From NCBI GenBank assembly GCA_020024855.1, contig JAHHTB010000080.1, positions 1 to 8,116 on the forward strand: a stretch of 8,116 nucleotides of DNA, written 5' to 3'. The translations under genes and the position numbers were made by a program. Shown one piece after another: positions 5,468 to 8,116 of the stretch. Position 1 is the first letter of the stretch. Each line of letters opens with the position of its first letter. The notes under the pieces were generated by a model, which did no database searches, was not told the DNA's origin, and saw nothing but the letters and a program-made list of their open reading frames with translations. This stretch comes from Fusobacterium sp. GTDB lineage: Bacteria; Fusobacteriota; Fusobacteriia; Fusobacteriales; Fusobacteriaceae.

Positions 5468-6187
5468 ATGACAAGATACTTTATAATCGCTCTTACCCTT
5501 CATGCTCTTTTTTTCATCAATATAAATAGGCATAAAACTCTAGGTGACCCTAATTTTTCTGTAAAGAGAAATATTCCTATTTCTTATAATGTAATTAATA
5601 GAGATGAAAGAGCTGATAGCATGAGAATGGAACAAGCTTCTTATGAAGAAACACAACCTGAGCAAGAAGTAGAGAAAAAAGTAGAAAAAGAACCTGAACC
5701 AGAAATAAAAAGTAAGATGAGTAAAGATAAAAAAGAGGAAGTAAAAAAGGAAGAGCCTAAAAAAGAAAAGCCAAAACCTAAAAAAGATGTTAAGAAGAAA
5801 GATGTAAAAAAAGATGTAGCTCATAAAGGAAATCCAGAAGATGATATTACAAAAAATGGAAACTTTACAATGAGCTCAGATGGAACTTATACTGCTATAT
5901 CATCAAAAGGAATAAATTTTGAGATAGTAACACAGATAGATCCAGCATATCCAAGACAGGCAGAAGTTATAAGATATAATAAAACTGTTATTGTTGAAGT
6001 AAGATTCTTAGTAGGCTTAAATGGAAATGTAGAAGATATAAAAATTGTAAAATCTCATGAGAAATTTGGTTTTGATAAAGAAGTAATTTCTGCATTAAAA
6101 AGATGGAAATTTAAACCAATTAAATACAACGGAAGAAATATAAAAGTTTACTTTAATAAAGAGTTTGTTTTTACTCCAAAATCATAA
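5468..6187 (+). CDS. tonB: TonB energy-transducing protein
   Basis: TonB spans the periplasm and passes energy from ExbB/ExbD to outer-membrane receptors. The 239-residue product shows all three parts. A short N-terminal anchor (residues 4-19, FIIALTLHALFFININ) carries His12, matching the essential helix histidine of Escherichia coli TonB. A Lys/Glu/Pro linker runs from about 60 to 118, with Pro-Glu and Pro-Lys repeats. The C-terminal TonB domain, about 150-239, contains the receptor-contact pair YP (161-162), VRFLVGLNGNVEDIKIVKS and LKRWKFKPIKYNGRNIKVYFNKEF. AGGAG (5454-5458) lies 9 nt before the ATG. The A-rich linker coding region creates a long Phe-rich open frame on the opposite strand, which is not a gene. 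Position between exbD and hmuW suggests this copy is dedicated to heme. Confidence 0.92.
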   Translation: MTRYFIIALTLHALFFININRHKTLGDPNFSVKRNIPISYNVINRDERADSMRMEQASYEETQPEQEVEKKVEKEPEPEIKSKMSKDKKEEVKKEEPKKEKPKPKKDVKKKDVKKDVAHKGNPEDDITKNGNFTMSSDGTYTAISSKGINFEIVTQIDPAYPRQAEVIRYNKTVIVEVRFLVGLNGNVEDIKIVKSHEKFGFDKEVISALKRWKFKPIKYNGRNIKVYFNKEFVFTPKS

Positions 6188-6217
6188 GAAATTAAAGTTT
6201 AAAGGGGATAAAGGAAG

Positions 6218-7453
6218 ATGTTTGATATAAGATACAAATCACACCATGATGTGAAAAATATCATTGAAAAATCAATGAAAAGAAAAATAGTTACACCATT
6301 TACATTTAATAAAGTATTAAAGGGAGTTCCTGTTTCACAAGAAGGGGGAATATATGTTCACACTCCATATTGTGATAAAATTTGTTCATTTTGCAACATG
6401 AATAGAAAGCAGGTAGATAATGATCTTAATGATTACACAGAATATCTTTGTAAAGAATTTAAAAAGTACGGAGCTAAAAATTATATAAAAGAGAAGAAAA
6501 TCACTACTATATTTTTTGGTGGTGGAACTCCGACAATATATAAGGCATATCAATTAGAAAAAATTCTTTCTACATTAAGAGAAAATTTTAATGTTTCAGA
6601 TGATTGTGAATTTACTTTTGAAACAACTCTTCACAATCTTACTTGGGAAAAGTTAGAGATAATGGAAAAATATGGTGTTAATAGAATTAGTATCGGAATC
6701 CAAACTTTTTCTAATAGAGGAAGAAAACTTTTAAATAGAACTTATGATAAAGAATACATAACAACAAGAATAAAAGAAATCAGAGAAAGATTTAAAGGAC
6801 TTATCTGTATAGACATTATCTATAACTATCCTGATCAAACAGATGAAGAGATAGAAGATGATGCAAAAACTGCTTGTAGCTTAGGAGTTGATAGTGTAAG
6901 TTTCTACTCTTTAATGATACAAGAAGGTTCTCAAATTTCTAAAGATAGATCAGAAAATAAAGTTATATTTAAATATAATCTTGCAAGAGATAAAGAACTT
7001 CATGATAAATTTTTAAATATTACTCTTTCAAATGGGTATTCAATTCTTGAGCATACAAAAATTACTAATGGAAAAGATGGTTATAGATATATAAGAAATG
7101 TAAATTCTTTTTCTGACTTGATTGCTATTGGTGTTGGAGCTGGTGGAAGAGTTTCAGATTATGAATTTTTCCATTTAAATAAACTGATATCATTCTATGC
7201 TTATGATAATGAAACGAAATTTAGAATAAAAAAACTTTCAGGAATATTACAATATAAAGTTGTAGAGCTTGATAAGATAAAAGAGTTTTCAAAAGATTCA
7301 TATGATAAAATTTATAAATTATTAGAAGATTTTGAGAAAAAAGGTTTAGTAAAACTTAGTGAAAAAACGATGGAATACACTTTAGATGGTGTTTTCTGGG
7401 GAAATAGTATTACAGCTTGTTTGGTAGAACAAGTAATGAACGATAATAAATAG
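6218..7453 (+). CDS. hmuW: Radical SAM anaerobic heme-degrading methyltransferase, HmuW/ChuW/HutW type
   Basis: Radical SAM enzyme of 411 residues, HemN/HemW-like class C. Tyr51-Cys52 begins the cluster motif CDKICSFC (Cys52, Cys56, Cys59; CX3CX2C) that binds the 4Fe-4S cluster. GGGTPT (101-106) is the SAM-contact glycine motif, and SIGIQTFSNRGRKLLNR (158-174) is the class signature. In the characterised ChuW/HmuW family the enzyme methylates and opens heme without oxygen, giving Fe2+ and a linear tetrapyrrole (anaerobilin). Coproporphyrinogen oxidase (HemN) or the heme chaperone HemW could be miscalled by homology. HemN normally has a fourth Cys in the motif, absent here, and the location between tonB and a flavodoxin favours heme breakdown. 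Two ribosome sites precede the ATG: AAGGGG (6202-6207) and AAGGAAG (6211-6217) touching it; the first is better spaced. It lies 30 bp after tonB and 16 bp before hmuF. Confidence 0.82.
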   Translation: MFDIRYKSHHDVKNIIEKSMKRKIVTPFTFNKVLKGVPVSQEGGIYVHTPYCDKICSFCNMNRKQVDNDLNDYTEYLCKEFKKYGAKNYIKEKKITTIFFGGGTPTIYKAYQLEKILSTLRENFNVSDDCEFTFETTLHNLTWEKLEIMEKYGVNRISIGIQTFSNRGRKLLNRTYDKEYITTRIKEIRERFKGLICIDIIYNYPDQTDEEIEDDAKTACSLGVDSVSFYSLMIQEGSQISKDRSENKVIFKYNLARDKELHDKFLNITLSNGYSILEHTKITNGKDGYRYIRNVNSFSDLIAIGVGAGGRVSDYEFFHLNKLISFYAYDNETKFRIKKLSGILQYKVVELDKIKEFSKDSYDKIYKLLEDFEKKGLVKLSEKTMEYTLDGVFWGNSITACLVEQVMNDNK

Positions 7454-7469
7454 TTGTAGGGGGAGAAAA

Positions 7470-7988
7470 ATGTCACATAATACTTTAGTTGCTTATTCAT
7501 CTTTAACAGGAAATACAAAAATGGTTGCTGGAAGAATTTATGAGATTATAGAAGGAAATAAAAAATTAATTTCTCTTAATGATATTAAGGAAATTGATAT
7601 CAATCAATTTGATAGAATAGTAGTAGGTTTTTGGGTTGATAAAGGTACTGCTGATAAAAGAACTAGAGAGTTTATAAAAAAACTTTCTCAAAAAGAGATA
7701 GCATATTTTGGAACACTTGGAGCTGCTCCAGATTCAGAACATGGAGAGAAAGTAAAAGAAAGAGTTACAACTTTATGTAGTGAAAAAAATGAATTTTTAG
7801 GTGGATTTTTATGTAGAGGGAAAATTGATCCTAAACTTGTAGAAAAAATGGGGAAATTTCCACTAAAATTAGTTCACCCTTTGACTCCTGAAAGACTTAA
7901 GAGAATAGAAGATGCTAAACCTCATCCAAATGAAAAAGATTTTCAAGAAGCAGAAGAGTATTTTAAAAATATTTTAAATAAAAGATAA
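7470..7988 (+). CDS. hmuF: Flavodoxin-family protein, HmuF type (heme/FMN-binding, anaerobilin reductase candidate)
   Basis: A 172-residue flavodoxin-fold protein. The FMN phosphate loop is SLTGNT (11-16), the second flavin-contact segment GFWVDKGTAD (53-62) and the third GTLGAAP (81-87). Beyond the usual fold is a tail with GGFLCRGKIDPKLVEKMGKFP (111-131) and HPNEKDFQEAEEYFKNIL (152-169), seen in the flavodoxin subgroup that accompanies tetrapyrrole reductases and heme degraders. In Fusobacterium nucleatum the last gene of the heme operon, hmuF, encodes such a protein that binds FMN and heme and reduces anaerobilin; order and features match here. It would supply electrons to, or accept product from, HmuW. 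A generic electron-transfer flavodoxin is the alternative. AGGGGGAG (7458-7465) precedes the ATG, and a strong terminator follows. Confidence 0.82.
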   Translation: MSHNTLVAYSSLTGNTKMVAGRIYEIIEGNKKLISLNDIKEIDINQFDRIVVGFWVDKGTADKRTREFIKKLSQKEIAYFGTLGAAPDSEHGEKVKERVTTLCSEKNEFLGGFLCRGKIDPKLVEKMGKFPLKLVHPLTPERLKRIEDAKPHPNEKDFQEAEEYFKNILNKR

Positions 7989-7994
7989 AAGTGT

Positions 7995-8020
7995 AACAAA
8001 CCTATTTTTAGGTTATGTTT
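7995..8020 (+). terminator. First, weaker hairpin after hmuF
   Basis: AACCTA (7999-8004) and TAGGTT (8009-8014) form a 6 bp stem with a TTTT loop. It can be extended outward past a one- to two-base bulge by AAC/GTT. It is 11 nt past the hmuF stop and lacks a clean T-run directly after (ATGTTTTAATT), so it is probably a 3'-end protecting structure or weak terminator ahead of the main one. Confidence 0.4.
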
Positions 8021-8025
8021 TAATT

Positions 8026-8068
8026 AAAGGATTGATTCCTGTATTCCACAGGAGTTAATCCTTTTTTT
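8026..8068 (+). terminator. Strong intrinsic terminator of the heme operon
   Basis: AAAGGATTGATTCCTGT (8026-8042) pairs along all 17 positions, two of them G-U, with ACAGGAGTTAATCCTTT (8048-8064) around a 5 nt loop. It runs directly into a seven-T tract (8062-8068). This is a textbook rho-independent terminator for plus-strand transcription. On the minus strand the following sequence is only TTTAATT, so minus-strand use would be weak. Confidence 0.92.
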
Positions 8069-8084
8069 ATTAATTAGGAAAGTA

Positions 8085-8100
8085 TAGATTTTAAGATCTA
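8085..8100. repeat. 16 bp near-palindrome after the terminator
   Basis: TAGATTTTAAGATCTA is symmetric except for one base pair. It lies 16 bp beyond the terminator T-run, with a purine-rich tract after it to the window end. It could be an operator for a gene to the right, but nothing in view confirms this. Confidence 0.2.
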
Positions 8101-8116
8101 AAAAAAGAAAGAAATT

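Noticed and set aside
5540..5824. 94-codon open frame on the minus strand, rich in Phe and Leu
   Set aside because: It is the antisense of the Lys/Glu-rich TonB linker; A-rich codons read backwards give Phe runs. No ribosome site or family resemblance.
6218..7453. Oxygen-independent coproporphyrinogen III oxidase (HemN)
   Set aside because: The cluster motif lacks HemN's additional Cys and the gene sits in a TonB-heme-flavodoxin operon, so heme degradation is the better call.
7312..7518. Minus-strand open frame across the hmuW-hmuF junction
   Set aside because: Antisense to the end of hmuW and start of hmuF, with no ribosome site and no recognisable motif.
1..8116. CRISPR arrays, insertion sequences, tRNA or rRNA genes, frameshifted genes
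   Set aside because: No regular repeat-spacer pattern, transposase, cloverleaf or rRNA-like sequence was seen, and all main genes are intact at family-typical lengths apart from the edge-cut HU-like gene.

Overview
This 8.1 kb window is very AT-rich, uses AGA/AGG almost exclusively for arginine, and combines an ExbB-ExbD-TonB system (so it has an outer membrane) with an anaerobic heme-breakdown pair. That combination points to a Fusobacterium-like anaerobic diderm. The genus is an inference from gene content, composition and protein style, not from a database search.

The window has two divergent blocks. The left block (1-3672) is on the minus strand and reads, in transcription order: a DUF374 lysophospholipid-acyltransferase-like protein, methionyl-tRNA synthetase (metG), UTP-glucose-1-phosphate uridylyltransferase (galU) and the start of an HU-family DNA-binding protein cut by the window edge. 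Gaps are 15-33 bp and each start has a G-rich Shine-Dalgarno, so this looks like one housekeeping operon, with an extended -10 promoter just upstream of the acyltransferase gene.

The right block (4051-7988) is on the plus strand: a YbaN/DUF454 small membrane protein, exbB, exbD, tonB, a radical SAM enzyme of the HmuW/ChuW/HutW anaerobic heme-degradation type, and a flavodoxin of the HmuF type. It starts from a near-consensus promoter (TTGACA, 17 bp, TATTAT) and ends in a strong intrinsic terminator at 8026-8068. The logic is consistent: ExbB, ExbD and TonB energise uptake through an outer-membrane receptor that is not in the window, HmuW opens the heme ring without oxygen and releases iron, and HmuF is expected to bind heme/FMN and reduce the linear tetrapyrrole. 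YbaN at the head has no established role.

The 378 bp between the blocks holds the least expected signal. On the minus strand a full promoter (TTGACA, 17 bp, TGG-TATAAA) lies back-to-back with the heme promoter and is followed about 60-120 bp later by a long hairpin and a T-run. Together these predict an RNA of about 118 nt (3810-3927) with two hairpins: either a free small RNA transcribed divergently from the heme operon, or a terminator-controlled leader for the acyltransferase-metG operon. Palindromes overlap both predicted start sites and are candidate operators.
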